Shown: positions 52,656 through 62,164, counted from the stretch's first letter. The stretch: 64,000 bases of DNA from Planctomycetota bacterium (GCA_033763975.1 JANRJM010000001.1:124001-188000), one strand, 5' to 3'. The notes: generated by a model not told the origin, from the letters alone. Translations and numbers: made by a program.

Positions 52656-54890
52656 GTGGCCAAGGGCGGAGGACAGCGAAAGGCGGCACCGAACGGCGCG
52701 CCCACGCCGCGCCCGGCGCCGCCCGCCGCCCCGGCCGCACGCCCCGCGCCGGCGACGCCGACGGTCCTGCCCGAGTGGATGCGGCGGATCCACGGCGCGC
52801 GCGGGTACGTCGTGCCCGTGGCGTTCATCCTGATGATGGGGGTGCTGCTTGTCCCGCTGCCGCCCGTGGTGATGGACGTGCTGATCTGCCTGAACATCAG
52901 CCTGTCCGTGATCATCCTGCTCACCACCATCTACATGGATCACCCGCTGGACTTCAGCGTGTTCCCGTCGCTGCTGCTGGCGACGACGCTCTTCCGGCTC
53001 GTGCTCAACATCGCCAGCACGCGCCTGATCCTGACGGCCGACGCCTCGTCGCCCGAGCAGGCCGCCAGCGTCGCGGGGCACGTCATCATGGCCTTCGGGC
53101 AGTTCGTCGCGGGGAGTTCGCTGTTCGTGGGCATCGTCATCTTCCTGATCCTGGTGATCGTGCAGTTCGTCGTGATCACCAAGGGCGCGACGCGCATCAG
53201 CGAGGTCGCGGCCCGCTTCACCCTGGACGCGATGCCCGGCAAGCAGATGGCGATCGACGCGGACGTCAACGCCGGCGTGATCGACGAGGCCGAGGCCCGC
53301 GTGCGCCGGGACCGGATCTCGCAGGAGGCGGACTTCTTCGGCGCGATGGACGGCGCCAGCAAGTTCGTGCGGGGCGACGCGATCGCGGGCATCATCATCA
53401 CCGCGATCAACATCGCCGGCGGGTTCGCGGTGGGCATCATCAGCCGCCGGTGGGACGCCGCCCAGACCGCCGAGACGTTCACCATCCTCACGATCGGTGA
53501 CGGGCTCACGAGCCAGATCCCCGCCTTTGTCATCTCGATCGCCTCGGCGCTCATCGTCACGCGCTCGGGCAGCAAGGCGCAGCTCGGCGACGAGGTCGCG
53601 GACCAGGTCATCAGCCAGCCGCGCGGCCTGGTGATCACCGCCGCGTTCCTGGGGCTTCTGGCGCTCACCCCGCTCCCGACGGCCCCGCTCCTCGCGACCG
53701 CCGCGCTGCTGGGGGGCGTCGCCTGGGCCATGCGCCGGGCCGCCAAGCCCGCGTCCGCGAGCGCGGAAGCCGCCGCCGGGGCGGCCGCGGCACCCCCCGA
53801 GCCCCCGCCCGTCGAGCAACTGCTCAAGGTGGACGTGCTGGAGCTCGAGGTCGGCTACGGCCTGGTGCCGCTGGTGGACTCGACGCAGGGCGGGGACCTG
53901 CTCGACCGCATCACCGCCATCCGGCGCCAACTCGCGGTCGAGCTCGGGCTCGTGATGCCCCCCGTGCGCATCCGCGACAACATGCAGCTGGGCGCGAACG
54001 ACTACCGCGTCCGCATCCGCGGCAACACCGTCGCGAAGGGGCACACCCGCCCCGGCAAGATGCTGGCCATGGACTCCGGGCTCGCCAGCGGGCACCTCGA
54101 CGGCGAGAAGACCAAGGAGCCCGCGTTCGGGCTCGACGCCTTCTGGATCGACCCCGCCCTGCGCCCGCGCGCCGAGGCCATGAACTACACCGTCGTCGAT
54201 CCCTCCAGCGTGCTCGGCACGCACCTTGCCGAGATCGTGCGCTCCCACGCCGACGAACTGCTCACCCGCGACGAGGTCGCCAACCTCCTCGAGCAGCTCA
54301 AGGGCGCGGCCCCGAAACTGGTGGAAGAGACCGTGCCGGGCGTCGTGAAGCCCGGCGACCTCCAGAAGATCCTGCAGAACCTGCTGCGCGAGCGCGTGCC
54401 GATCCGCGACCTCGAGACCATCCTCGAGACGCTCGCCGACTGGGGCGCCAAGACCAAGGACCTCGACGTGCTCACCGAGTACGTCCGCAACGCGCTGCGG
54501 CGCACCATCTGCCACCAGCACGCGCTCGCGGGCGCGCCCGGCGATACACCCAAGCTCGTCTGCGTGACGCTCGACCCGACGCTGGAAGACCAGATCAACG
54601 CGTGCATCGACCGCGGCGCGGGCGGGACGAGCGTCTCCATGCCCCCCCGCATGGCCGCCCGCATCGGCGAGCAGATCGCCCGCGCCCTCCGCCAGGCAAC
54701 GGCCCAGGGGCACGCGCCCGTCGTGGTGTCCTCGCCGCAGGTCCGCGCGGTCGTCCGCCAACTGGTGGAGCCGACCATCCCGACGGTCACAGTGCTGGGG
54801 TTCAACGAGATCGTGCCGGGCGTCGACGTGGAGTCCGTGGCGCTCGTCATGCCCCCGTCGGAAGACGCGCGAAGCGTCGCGGCGGCGTGA
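52656..54890 (+). CDS. flhA: Flagellar export gate protein FlhA
   Basis: A 744-residue protein with eight membrane helices in the first 350 residues and a cytoplasmic export-substrate platform after that. The FHIPEP block is intact: LDFSVFPSLLLATTLFRLVLNIASTRLIL and VITKGATRISEVAARFTLDAMPGKQMAIDADVNAG. The Ala/Pro-rich N-terminal 40 residues are extra. GTG start with GGAG-like AGAGGAG upstream. It is the ring that receives chaperone-substrate complexes, and is probably proton-driven. Confidence 0.96.
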   Translation: MAKGGGQRKAAPNGAPTPRPAPPAAPAARPAPATPTVLPEWMRRIHGARGYVVPVAFILMMGVLLVPLPPVVMDVLICLNISLSVIILLTTIYMDHPLDFSVFPSLLLATTLFRLVLNIASTRLILTADASSPEQAASVAGHVIMAFGQFVAGSSLFVGIVIFLILVIVQFVVITKGATRISEVAARFTLDAMPGKQMAIDADVNAGVIDEAEARVRRDRISQEADFFGAMDGASKFVRGDAIAGIIITAINIAGGFAVGIISRRWDAAQTAETFTILTIGDGLTSQIPAFVISIASALIVTRSGSKAQLGDEVADQVISQPRGLVITAAFLGLLALTPLPTAPLLATAALLGGVAWAMRRAAKPASASAEAAAGAAAAPPEPPPVEQLLKVDVLELEVGYGLVPLVDSTQGGDLLDRITAIRRQLAVELGLVMPPVRIRDNMQLGANDYRVRIRGNTVAKGHTRPGKMLAMDSGLASGHLDGEKTKEPAFGLDAFWIDPALRPRAEAMNYTVVDPSSVLGTHLAEIVRSHADELLTRDEVANLLEQLKGAAPKLVEETVPGVVKPGDLQKILQNLLRERVPIRDLETILETLADWGAKTKDLDVLTEYVRNALRRTICHQHALAGAPGDTPKLVCVTLDPTLEDQINACIDRGAGGTSVSMPPRMAARIGEQIARALRQATAQGHAPVVVSSPQVRAVVRQLVEPTIPTVTVLGFNEIVPGVDVESVALVMPPSEDARSVAAA

Positions 54891-54978
54891 TGTCGCTCGC
54901 ACGACGTGAAAAACTGCTATTCTCCCCATGCGAGGGGATCCCGCCGGAGCGCGGGCTCGGTCGCCAGGGACGGCGAGC

Positions 54979-56319
54979 ATGAAGCTGAAGACCTTCACAG
55001 CAGGCACGATGGCGCAGGCGCTCGCCGATGTGAAGCGGGACATCGGCCCGCACGCGGTCATCATCCGCACGCGGGTCTACAAGGCCGGCGCTGTGCTCGG
55101 CGTCGGAGGCCGCCAGGTCGTCGAGATCATCGCTTCCGACGCCATGCCCCAGCCCAACGCGGCACCAGCGGCCGCACCGGCCACCGTTCGGGCCGCCGCA
55201 CCGACCACCCTGCGCGGCCCCGCCACGCCAGCGCCCGTGGGCGTCATCGCGGCCGACGAGTTCATCCCCACCCGCTTCGCCGGCGGCGACGTGCGTCCGG
55301 CCCCGCCCCTCGCTCCGGCCCGACCCGTCCGCGTGGACGCACCGCCCCCGGCCGAGCCGGCCCGGGCGCCCTCGCCCCTGCCTCGCGAGGACCCCGACGA
55401 CCTGCGATCGCTCCGCGATGATCTCGCGTCGATCAAGTCCATGGTCGGACGCGTGCTGGCGAAGGACGCGGGCGATTTCCCCGCGCTCGTGGGCCCGGGC
55501 GCCGATCTCGAAGCCCTGCTCATCGACGAAGGCTTGGGGCACGCGCTCGCGCGAGAGGTGCTCGAAGACGCCCGTCGCAGCGCCGGCGCGTCGGCCGCGG
55601 ACGCGCGCGTGCTCCGGGCCGCCGTCCTCAAGCGGCTCGAAGCGCTCGTTCCCGCCGTGGGGCGCGCCACCCCGCCCGGACGACAGCCCGACGGGCGACC
55701 GCTCACCATCGGGCTCATCGGCCCCACGGGCGTGGGCAAGACCACGACGATCGCCAAACTCGCGGCGTGGTACAAGCTGCGTGGTGGGGCCCGCGTGGGG
55801 CTCATCACCTGCGACACCTACCGCATCGCCGCGGTCGAGCAGCTCCGCACCTACGCGTCCATCATCGCCATCCCGCTGCGCGTGGCGCTCGCGCCACGCG
55901 ATGTCGCCGACGCCTGCGACGCTATGCGCGACTTGGACGTCATCATCCTGGACACCCCCGGCCGCAGCCAGCACGACGGCGACCGCCTCGACGAACTGCG
56001 CCGTTCGGTGCACGCGGCCCAGCCCCACGAGACGCACCTGGTGCTCTCGGCGGGCGCCAGCGAGCGGGTGCTCGAACGCGCGCGCGACGCGTTCGCCCCG
56101 CTGGGCGCCGACCGCCTGGTTGTCACGAAGGTGGACGAGGCGGTACAGTTCGCCCCGATCGCACGCCTGATCAGGGGTGCCAATCTACGCGTGAGCTACA
56201 TCACGACGGGCCAGGAAGTTCCCGACCAGATCGAGCTTGCCTCGTCCGCGCGCATGGCGGCGATGATGCTCGACGGGCCGCGGGGCTTCGCGGGCGGGTC
56301 CATGTCCGGCGGGCGGTAG
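54979..56319 (+). CDS. flhF: Flagellar positioning GTPase FlhF
   Basis: A 446-residue SRP-type GTPase. It begins MKLKTFTAGTMAQALADVKRDIGPHAVIIRTR, the FlhF basic domain; a Pro/Ala-rich middle follows; the NG domain (about 150-446) carries Walker A GPTGVGKTTT (from G248), DTYRIAAVEQLRTYA, and at D325 DTPGR, where most family members have DTAGR, then TKVDEA. FlhF places the flagellum, usually at a pole, and is switched off by FlhG, encoded 38 nt downstream. ATG 54979 is chosen; upstream codons are not conserved. Confidence 0.92.
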   Translation: MKLKTFTAGTMAQALADVKRDIGPHAVIIRTRVYKAGAVLGVGGRQVVEIIASDAMPQPNAAPAAAPATVRAAAPTTLRGPATPAPVGVIAADEFIPTRFAGGDVRPAPPLAPARPVRVDAPPPAEPARAPSPLPREDPDDLRSLRDDLASIKSMVGRVLAKDAGDFPALVGPGADLEALLIDEGLGHALAREVLEDARRSAGASAADARVLRAAVLKRLEALVPAVGRATPPGRQPDGRPLTIGLIGPTGVGKTTTIAKLAAWYKLRGGARVGLITCDTYRIAAVEQLRTYASIIAIPLRVALAPRDVADACDAMRDLDVIILDTPGRSQHDGDRLDELRRSVHAAQPHETHLVLSAGASERVLERARDAFAPLGADRLVVTKVDEAVQFAPIARLIRGANLRVSYITTGQEVPDQIELASSARMAAMMLDGPRGFAGGSMSGGR

Positions 56320-56357
56320 GGGTGGGCGACGCAAGTCGCAGGCGGGGGTGGGTTGGC

Positions 56358-57356
56358 ATGACCGCGGGTGCAACATCAGAACATCGCGACCAGGCCTCGC
56401 GCTTGCGGGCCATGGTTTCGTCGCTGCAGGGGCCGGGGGTTCATCTTGTCACGTGGGCCGAGCGCACGGGACCGCGCGCCGGTGCTCTGGCGCCCGCGCC
56501 ATCCCCGCCCGAGTCCCGTGCACGCCCCGTGCGCGAGGTTCGTATTCCGGTCGTTGCCATCACGTCCGGCAAGGGCGGCGTCGGCAAGACCACGCTCAGC
56601 GTCAATCTGTCAATTGCGCTCACCCGCCGCGGATGTCGCGTCAGCCTGGTCGACGCCGACCTGGGCCTGGCGAACGCCGACGTGCTGTGCGGCATGAGCC
56701 CGACCACCCGGGTCGACGCGCTCTGCGACCGCGAGCCGGGCGTCGCGCGCTCGATGGACCAGATCGCCGTGCCCGCCCCGGGGGGGTTCCGCCTGGTCCC
56801 CGGCTCGGTCGGCGTGGCGCGCATCGCCTCGCTGGGCGATGACGCCCGGCGGATCCTCCTCGACGGACTGGCCGATCTCGAGCGCGAGAGCGACGTCATC
56901 CTCATCGACACCGGCGCGGGCATCCACGACGCCGTCAGCACGTTCGTCCGGGCGGCCGACCTGGTGCTGGTGGTCGCGACGCCCGAACCGACGTCCATCG
57001 CGGACGCCTACGCCCTCATGAAGTGTGTGCGTGCGCAGTCGACCGAGCCCCCGGTGTTCGCGCTGGTGGTGAACGAGGTCACGGGCGACGCCGAGGCCCT
57101 GCACGTGCACCAGCGCCTCGCCGCCACCTGCAAGAAGTTCCTGGGCTTCCCCCTCCCGCTCGTGGGCATCGTGCGCCGCGACGACGCGGTGGAAGATGCT
57201 GTCCGCGCCCGGCGTCCGCTGTTGATTGGCACGCCGCGTGCGAGAGCAAGCCGCGATGTCGGCGATCTGGCGGGACGCGTCGCGCGGACGCTCAACCTCG
57301 AGTCGAAGGTTGTGCGACCCGCGGGACGGGGTTTGTTCGGAATGTTCCGCTCATAA
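56358..57356 (+). CDS. flhG: Flagellar number regulator FlhG (MinD-like ATPase)
   Basis: A 332-residue ParA/MinD-type ATPase. The N-terminal DQASRLR (11-17) is the DQAxxLR activator motif that stimulates FlhF GTPase. The deviant Walker A KGGVGKTT (about 75) is followed by LVDADLGLANADVLCG, VILIDTGAGIHDAVSTF and a C-terminal amphipathic membrane-targeting end (GLFGMFRS). It limits flagellar number. The pair flhF/flhG suggests polar or limited flagellation. ATG 56358 gives the activator motif its normal place. Confidence 0.93.
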   Translation: MTAGATSEHRDQASRLRAMVSSLQGPGVHLVTWAERTGPRAGALAPAPSPPESRARPVREVRIPVVAITSGKGGVGKTTLSVNLSIALTRRGCRVSLVDADLGLANADVLCGMSPTTRVDALCDREPGVARSMDQIAVPAPGGFRLVPGSVGVARIASLGDDARRILLDGLADLERESDVILIDTGAGIHDAVSTFVRAADLVLVVATPEPTSIADAYALMKCVRAQSTEPPVFALVVNEVTGDAEALHVHQRLAATCKKFLGFPLPLVGIVRRDDAVEDAVRARRPLLIGTPRARASRDVGDLAGRVARTLNLESKVVRPAGRGLFGMFRS

Positions 57357-57495
57357 AGACGGCATCCCTCGCGCGGCCCGTCTTCACGGGCTCGAAAACA
57401 CGCGGGAATCACCTCAGGCGCGTCGTCGGGCGGCCGATGGACAGCGGTGAGGGGAGTGTTCGCGGCGTCGACGCCGCGAGGGAGTCTGCCGAGAG

Positions 57496-57816
57496 GTGCG
57501 GAGCGATCCGAGCATCACCAGCGCGATTCTCGCCCTCGCGGGCTTTGCTGTCGCTGTCGTCGCGGGGCTGAGCGCGGACATTCCCGCGACCACGGTTCTT
57601 GCGCGTGCACTGCTGGCGATGTTCGCCTGCTACGTCGTGGGCATGGGCGTGGGGAGCGTCCTCTCGCGCGTCGCGCGCGAGCACGTGGCGCAGTACCGCG
57701 CGAGCAATCCCATCCCCAGCGTGGGCGGCATGGCCGGCGCGAGCGGGCCCGAACCTGTTGTCGTCGTGGATGAAGCCCCGGAGTCGATCGGTGTGGAGAA
57801 CGCGAAAAAGTCGTGA
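57496..57816 (+). CDS. Small two-helix membrane protein between flhG and fliA
   Basis: A 106-residue protein with two hydrophobic segments (SAILALAGFAVAVVAGLSA and LARALLAMFACYVVGMGVGSVL) and a polar tail ending AKKS. No family recognised. The GTG start (57496) has only a weak AGAG upstream. Its place between flhG and the sigma-28 gene suggests a flagellar or membrane-linked role. The second segment carries a G-x3-G pattern (YVVGMGVGSV) that could allow helix pairing. Confidence 0.62.
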   Translation: MRSDPSITSAILALAGFAVAVVAGLSADIPATTVLARALLAMFACYVVGMGVGSVLSRVAREHVAQYRASNPIPSVGGMAGASGPEPVVVVDEAPESIGVENAKKS

Positions 57817-57872
57817 ATCTGTGGGGTGGAGCCCTTGCAGACGCGACGCCGTGTGGTCATACTTCCGCCGTC

Positions 57873-57890
57873 GGCGTCAAGGATGACGCC
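57873..57890 (+). repeat. Hairpin in the leader of fliA
   Basis: GGCGTCA and TGACGCC enclose AGGA, a perfect 7-bp stem 127 nt upstream of fliA; a further TCG/CGA pair could extend it with one bulged C. It could end transcripts from the preceding gene or shape the fliA leader. Confidence 0.35.
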
Positions 57891-57997
57891 CGACGAGCAT
57901 CACGGGCGCGGCTCTTCGTGGGCGTGCCCGAGCGAGCGTGACGCCGCACGCGGCGTGCACGACGGAGTTCGCGGGGCCATTCGCGCCGCACTCCGGT

Positions 57998-58014
57998 AGG
58001 TCAAGGAGCGACCT
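57998..58014 (+). promoter_or_regulatory. Hairpin presenting the fliA ribosome-binding site
   Basis: AGGTC (57998-58002) and GACCT (58010-58014) can pair around the loop AAGGAGC, which is the Shine-Dalgarno of fliA. The pairing ends 3 nt before the start codon. A 5-bp stem holding the site in its loop could tune translation, though it is short enough to open readily. Confidence 0.35.
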
Positions 58015-58017
58015 GGT

Positions 58018-58881
58018 ATGTCGAGCCTGAAGTCATCGCGCACGAGCCTTCGATCCGGTGGGCGCTACTCCGCCCGTCACGCCGAACCATCCGGAGCCTC
58101 GTCCCCGCTGGACACGATGTCGGTGAACGACATCTGGCTGCAGTACAAGGAACGCCCCGACGAGCCCACGAGGAACTACCTCGTGGAGAAGTACCTCCAC
58201 CTCGTGCGCTACAACGCCGAGCGCCTGCACACGCGCCTGCCCGACGAGGTCGACATCGAGGACCTCATGTCGGCGGGCATTTTCGGGCTGATGGACGCGA
58301 TCGACGCCTTCGACCTCGAGAAGAAGGTGAAGTTCGAGACATACTGCGCGTCGCGCGTCCGCGGCGCGATGCTCGACGAACTGCGCTCGATGGACTGGGT
58401 GCCCCGCCTGGTGCGCCACCGCTCGGGCAAGGTCGAGCAGGCCCGTCAGATGATCGAGAAGGCGACCGGCGAGCCCGCGACCGACGAACAGGTCGCCGCA
58501 CGCCTCAACGTCTCGGGCGAGGAGTTCGACAAGCTCAAGCGCGATTCGTCGGCCGTCTCGACCCGCAGCCTCACGCAGCGCACCTTCCCCTCCGACGGCG
58601 GGCGCGAGGTCCGCGAGATCGACGTCATCCGCGACGAGACGCAGAGCAACCCGCTGATCGACGTGCAGCGCCGCGACCTGCGCGAGCTCATCACCAAGGG
58701 CCTGAGCCGCGCCGAACGCCTCATCGTGATCCTCTACTACTACGAGGGCATGACGATGAAGGAGATCGGCGCGACGCTTGACCTGTCGGAGAGCCGCGTG
58801 AGCCAGATGCACAGCAGCATCCTCGCGCGCCTCAAGGCGCAGATGCAGCACCGGATGCGCGAGCTCGAGCCCGTCGAATAG
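58018..58881 (+). CDS. fliA: Flagellar sigma factor sigma-28 (FliA)
   Basis: A 287-residue sigma-70-family factor of the FliA/WhiG type. Region 2 carries LVRYNAERLHTRLPDEVDIEDLMSAGIFGLMDAIDAFD and KVKFETYCASRVRGAMLDELRSMDW; region 4 ends with RLIVILYYYEGMTMKEIGATLDLSESRVSQMHSSIL. It would direct late flagellar genes, such as flagellin, after hook completion. The N-terminal 40 residues are extra. No FlgM anti-sigma gene is visible nearby. Confidence 0.93.
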   Translation: MSSLKSSRTSLRSGGRYSARHAEPSGASSPLDTMSVNDIWLQYKERPDEPTRNYLVEKYLHLVRYNAERLHTRLPDEVDIEDLMSAGIFGLMDAIDAFDLEKKVKFETYCASRVRGAMLDELRSMDWVPRLVRHRSGKVEQARQMIEKATGEPATDEQVAARLNVSGEEFDKLKRDSSAVSTRSLTQRTFPSDGGREVREIDVIRDETQSNPLIDVQRRDLRELITKGLSRAERLIVILYYYEGMTMKEIGATLDLSESRVSQMHSSILARLKAQMQHRMRELEPVE

Positions 58882-58906
58882 CGCACCCCCGGCTACGCTT
58901 CTCCCG

Positions 58907-59383
58907 ATGATCCACCGCGCCGCCGTCGCGCTGGGCTCGAACCTCGGCGACAGGCGCGCCGCGCTCGAGGCGGCGCTCACGCTGCTCGCGTCGGCCGACC
59001 GCCTGCTCGCCACCTCCGCGTTCATCGAGACCGAGCCCGTTGGGGGCGTGGCGGAGGGGCGGTTCCTCAACGCGGCGTGCATCATCGAGACCGCCCGCAC
59101 ACCTCTCGCCCTGCTCGAGCGCCTGCTCGAGATCGAGCGATCGCTGGGGCGCGACCGCACGCGCGAGCAGCGGTGGGGTTCGCGCACGCTGGACCTCGAC
59201 CTGCTCCTGTACGACGACGTCACAATGGACGAAGACGGCCTGACCCTGCCCCACCCGCGCCTGCACGAGCGCCTCTTCGTGCTCGAACCCCTGGCCGAGA
59301 TCGCCCCGGACTGGATGGTCGGTCGATCGCGCACGGTGCGAGACCTCCGCGACGCGCTGCGCCGGGCGGAACCTCCCGCGTAG
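58907..59383 (+). CDS. folK: HPPK, 6-hydroxymethyl-dihydropterin pyrophosphokinase
   Basis: A 158-residue FolK, which transfers pyrophosphate from ATP to 6-hydroxymethyl-7,8-dihydropterin in folate synthesis. Motifs are AVALGSNLGDRRAALEAAL, SAFIETEPVGG, FLNAACIIET, and the signature RWGSRTLDLDLLLYDDV with its metal Asp pair, then LPHPRLHERLFVLEPLAEIAPDW. Complete. It starts 25 nt after fliA, so it may be read from the same transcript without functional link. Confidence 0.95.
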   Translation: MIHRAAVALGSNLGDRRAALEAALTLLASADRLLATSAFIETEPVGGVAEGRFLNAACIIETARTPLALLERLLEIERSLGRDRTREQRWGSRTLDLDLLLYDDVTMDEDGLTLPHPRLHERLFVLEPLAEIAPDWMVGRSRTVRDLRDALRRAEPPA

Positions 59384-59392
59384 GATGGCGCG

Positions 59393-60691
59393 ATGCGCCG
59401 CCTTCGAACGCTCGCCCTGCTGCTGGCTTGTCTCTTCCCCGCGATCTGCCGGGCGCAGCCGTCCGAGCCGGGCCCGGCCGAACTGCTTCGGAACATGATC
59501 CTGGCGCTGCGCGAAGCACCGCGCGCGCACGAGCTCGTCGTGCGCGCCTACACGCCCGAGGGGCGCGAGCGCGTGAGCCGCGTCGAACTCCTGACCGACC
59601 GTGGCGGCGACGCCCGCCCGCGCCGCGTCGTGCTGCGACTCGGGCGATCGCTGCACGTCGAGGCCTCGGGGGGCGTGCTGCGGGCCGTCTCTCCCAGAAA
59701 CCCCGACGCGTACTTCGAGGCCCCGGTCGCCGACCCGCTCACGCCGGCGTCGATCGCGGCGGTGCTGCCCGACCTCCCGCTCCCGCTGATCGAGTGGGCC
59801 ATCGGCGAAACCCCGGCGCCCGAAGCGCGGGGCGCCGAGCCATCCGGGGCCGACGCGCCCGTGGAGGTCGCGGTCCCGCCGCTGGGCATCGTGACGTTCG
59901 AGCGGGCGGCGCGTTCCGAACCACCCGGCACGATCACGTTGCACGGCCGCACGCCGGCGGGCCCGGTCGAACTGACGCTCGACGCGCAGACCGGCCGCCT
60001 GCGCCACGTCGTGGGCATGCTGCGAGAGCGGTCACTCGCGCTGGAGATCGGTGTACGCGAGACCTCGGCCGACGGGGCGTGGGGGATCACCATCGGATCG
60101 CGGACGCGTGTGGCGTCGCTGAGCGCCCTGCGTCCGGCGCCGGCCGAACTGTCTCCGGGCGCTAAGGCCGTCGGCCTGGGGTTGATGGCCTCCGACCTGA
60201 CGCCCTGGGGTGTGGTCGATGCTCTGCACGCGCTGGGGGCCAACCCGGTCGAGGCGGGGGAGGGCCCGCTGCTGGCGGCGTTGGTGCTGTACAAGGTGGA
60301 TGCGCCGGGGATGGAAGACGGTGCGCTCGCCGCGGTGACGGCCCTGCAGAACGTCAAGCGTTCGCTGGACAAGCGCCGCCTGGCCGGCGAGGCGCGCGTG
60401 CCCCGATTGCTCGTCCGCCCCGTGGGGGTGTTCGCGCTCGACCAGTTCCGCCCCGAGGAGGCGCGGCTGCTGGCGTCGCGGTGGGAGGGCATCGGCCTGG
60501 ACGTCGCCTGGTCGAGCGCCGGGCAGGCGCTGCTCGACCGGTTCGAACGCGGGGCGCCCGGCGTGGTCGTGCTGATCGACGAGGAGCAGACCCTGCGGGG
60601 CGCGGCGTCGATCGGGCCCGGGGCGCTCGCCGCCGACGCCGCCGCGGACGAGGTCAAGGCCGCCATCGACGACATGACCCCCTCCCGCTAG
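59393..60691 (+). CDS. Exported hypothetical protein
   Basis: A 432-residue protein with a signal peptide (LALLLACLFPAICRAQ). The middle is beta-rich, with VELLTDRGG, RRVVLRLGRSLHVEASGG and TLHGRTPAGPVELTLDAQTGRLRHVVG, which looks like a LolA or outer-membrane lipoprotein carrier-type fold followed by a thioredoxin-like region (FRPEEARLLASRWEGIGLDVAW, VVVLIDEEQTLRG). Neither assignment is firm; no CxxC is visible in the second part. It begins 9 nt after folK. Likely periplasmic. Confidence 0.7.
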   Translation: MRRLRTLALLLACLFPAICRAQPSEPGPAELLRNMILALREAPRAHELVVRAYTPEGRERVSRVELLTDRGGDARPRRVVLRLGRSLHVEASGGVLRAVSPRNPDAYFEAPVADPLTPASIAAVLPDLPLPLIEWAIGETPAPEARGAEPSGADAPVEVAVPPLGIVTFERAARSEPPGTITLHGRTPAGPVELTLDAQTGRLRHVVGMLRERSLALEIGVRETSADGAWGITIGSRTRVASLSALRPAPAELSPGAKAVGLGLMASDLTPWGVVDALHALGANPVEAGEGPLLAALVLYKVDAPGMEDGALAAVTALQNVKRSLDKRRLAGEARVPRLLVRPVGVFALDQFRPEEARLLASRWEGIGLDVAWSSAGQALLDRFERGAPGVVVLIDEEQTLRGAASIGPGALAADAAADEVKAAIDDMTPSR

Positions 60692-60758
60692 CGGACGAGA
60701 CCAGACCGGCGGATTCGCCGCAACCGATCGCCCCGCGGTGCGTTAGACTCCGATACGC

Positions 60759-61715
60759 ATGACGCGCCGAGCCTTCACCCTCATTGAACTCCTGGTGGTT
60801 ATCGCCATCATCGGGGTACTCATCAGCATCCTGCTTCCCTCGCTGGGCAAGGCCCGCGAGGCGGCGCGGCAGATCAAGGACGCCGCGAACATCCGCAGCC
60901 TTGTGCAGGGCATGGTCATCTGGGGCGGCAACCATGGCGACACCTATCCGCTTCCCAGCGAACTCGACCGGGGAAACCAGACCGTCGACCCCGGCCCATA
61001 CCCCGCGGGTGTCAAGAACAACACGGGCAACATCTTCTCCGTCATGGTCTTCAACGGCTTCACGCCGGTCGATCTGCTCGTGAGCCCCGCCGAGATCAAC
61101 CCCCGCATCGTCAAGGACACCCGGTACGAGTACTCCTTCCCCGGGCTGGCGGCCAACCCCGTCGCCGCGATGTGGGACCCCGGCTTTGCCGGCTACCCGG
61201 GCGAGATCGGCGCCACCGGCACCGGCGCGGGCGGGCGGCGCGACGGCGGCGTCAACGGCAACCTCAGCTACGCCCACACGCCCCCGTTCGGCGAGCGGGC
61301 CGGAACCTGGCGCTCCACGTTCGACTCGCGGCAGGCCGTGATGGCCAACCGGGGCCCGTCGTACGACGGCACGCCCGGCGCGTGGCGGCTGACGCCCGGG
61401 GCCTCCGGCGACACCAGCAACCGCCTGCGCATCTACGGGTCCAAGCACCTCTGGGAGGGCAACGTCGCCTTCAACGACGGGCGCGTCATGTTCTTCAGCA
61501 CTCCCGACGCAGAGCAGTTGCCCGTCACGTACCGCTCGAACATCAACGGGCAGCGCACCCACTTCGACAACGTGTTCGTGAACGAAGACCCGGTGAACGG
61601 CCAGCCCGTGGGCGACCAGTTCATCGAGTTCGGCAACAACGCGTGCCTCAAGGTGTACGGCGACGTGTTCTACCTGCCGTCGAGCGGGGCGGCGATCACC
61701 CCGTACGTCGATTGA
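60759..61715 (+). CDS. Type II pseudopilin-like protein with H-X9-DG motif
   Basis: A 318-residue protein beginning [29 protein letters not shown], the prepilin cleavage and methylation segment (cut before Phe-6, Glu at +5). The C-terminal [18 protein letters not shown] contains the H-X9-DG motif of the large planctomycete family of such pseudopilins. These proteins are exported through type II or type IV pilus-like machinery; individual roles are unknown. It is isolated from any secretion genes, and its stop lies 5 nt from a convergent gene. Confidence 0.9.
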   Translation: MTRRAFTLIELLVVIAIIGVLISILLPSLGKAREAARQIKDAANIRSLVQGMVIWGGNHGDTYPLPSELDRGNQTVDPGPYPAGVKNNTGNIFSVMVFNGFTPVDLLVSPAEINPRIVKDTRYEYSFPGLAANPVAAMWDPGFAGYPGEIGATGTGAGGRRDGGVNGNLSYAHTPPFGERAGTWRSTFDSRQAVMANRGPSYDGTPGAWRLTPGASGDTSNRLRIYGSKHLWEGNVAFNDGRVMFFSTPDAEQLPVTYRSNINGQRTHFDNVFVNEDPVNGQPVGDQFIEFGNNACLKVYGDVFYLPSSGAAITPYVD

Positions 61716-61720
61716 CCGCG

Positions 61721-62083
61721 TCAGCGGCGCGGGCGCGAGGCGTAGTGCAGTTCCAGGTAGCGCGCGACGTAGTCGACGATCGACGCGGCCTCCGGGATGT
61801 CCGGGTTCGCCGTCGGGCCCATCGGCTCGAACCGCATCCCCTTGAACCGCGCGACGGCTTCCTCGACCGACAGCCCGAACTGCAGCGCCAGGCTGAAAGC
61901 GCGGCAGAAGGCCTGGCACATCCCGGAGATGGTCGAGCCTTCCTTCGCCATCTTGATGAAGATCTCGCCCGGGCGGCCGTCGGGGTAGAGCCCGATCGTG
62001 AGGTAGCCCTCGTGCCGCGCGATCGAGAACTTGTGCGTGAGCGACTGACGGGTAACGGGCAGCGCCTGGCGCGTCGCGACCAT
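61721..62083 (-). CDS. TSCPD-domain protein related to ribonucleotide reductase C-terminus
   Basis: A 120-residue stand-alone TSCPD-type domain, as found at the end of class II (B12-dependent) ribonucleotide reductase NrdJ. The match runs through RQALPVTRQSLTHKFSIARHEGYLTIGLYPDGRPGEIFIKMAKEGSTISGMCQAFCRAFSLALQFGLSVEEAVARFKGMRFEP. Such split pieces may regulate or complete a reductase encoded elsewhere. ATG 62083 is chosen because GGGGAG lies upstream; in-frame starts at 62125 or 62197 lack one. It is divergent from the small gene at 62294. Confidence 0.82.
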   Translation of the reverse strand: MVATRQALPVTRQSLTHKFSIARHEGYLTIGLYPDGRPGEIFIKMAKEGSTISGMCQAFCRAFSLALQFGLSVEEAVARFKGMRFEPMGPTANPDIPEAASIVDYVARYLELHYASRPRR

Positions 62084-62164
62084 CGGTTCAGACTCCCCGG
62101 CGGGCTGGTCGGGAACGCTCGTCACGCGCGGACGGTAGCCCGGCCTTCCGCGCCTGTGCCGGGT

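Noticed and set aside
51090-55070. 1326-codon minus-strand open frame across fliR, flhB and flhA
   Set aside because: It is a mirror of strongly conserved export-gate genes, and its His/Asp/Arg-rich sequence has no motif.
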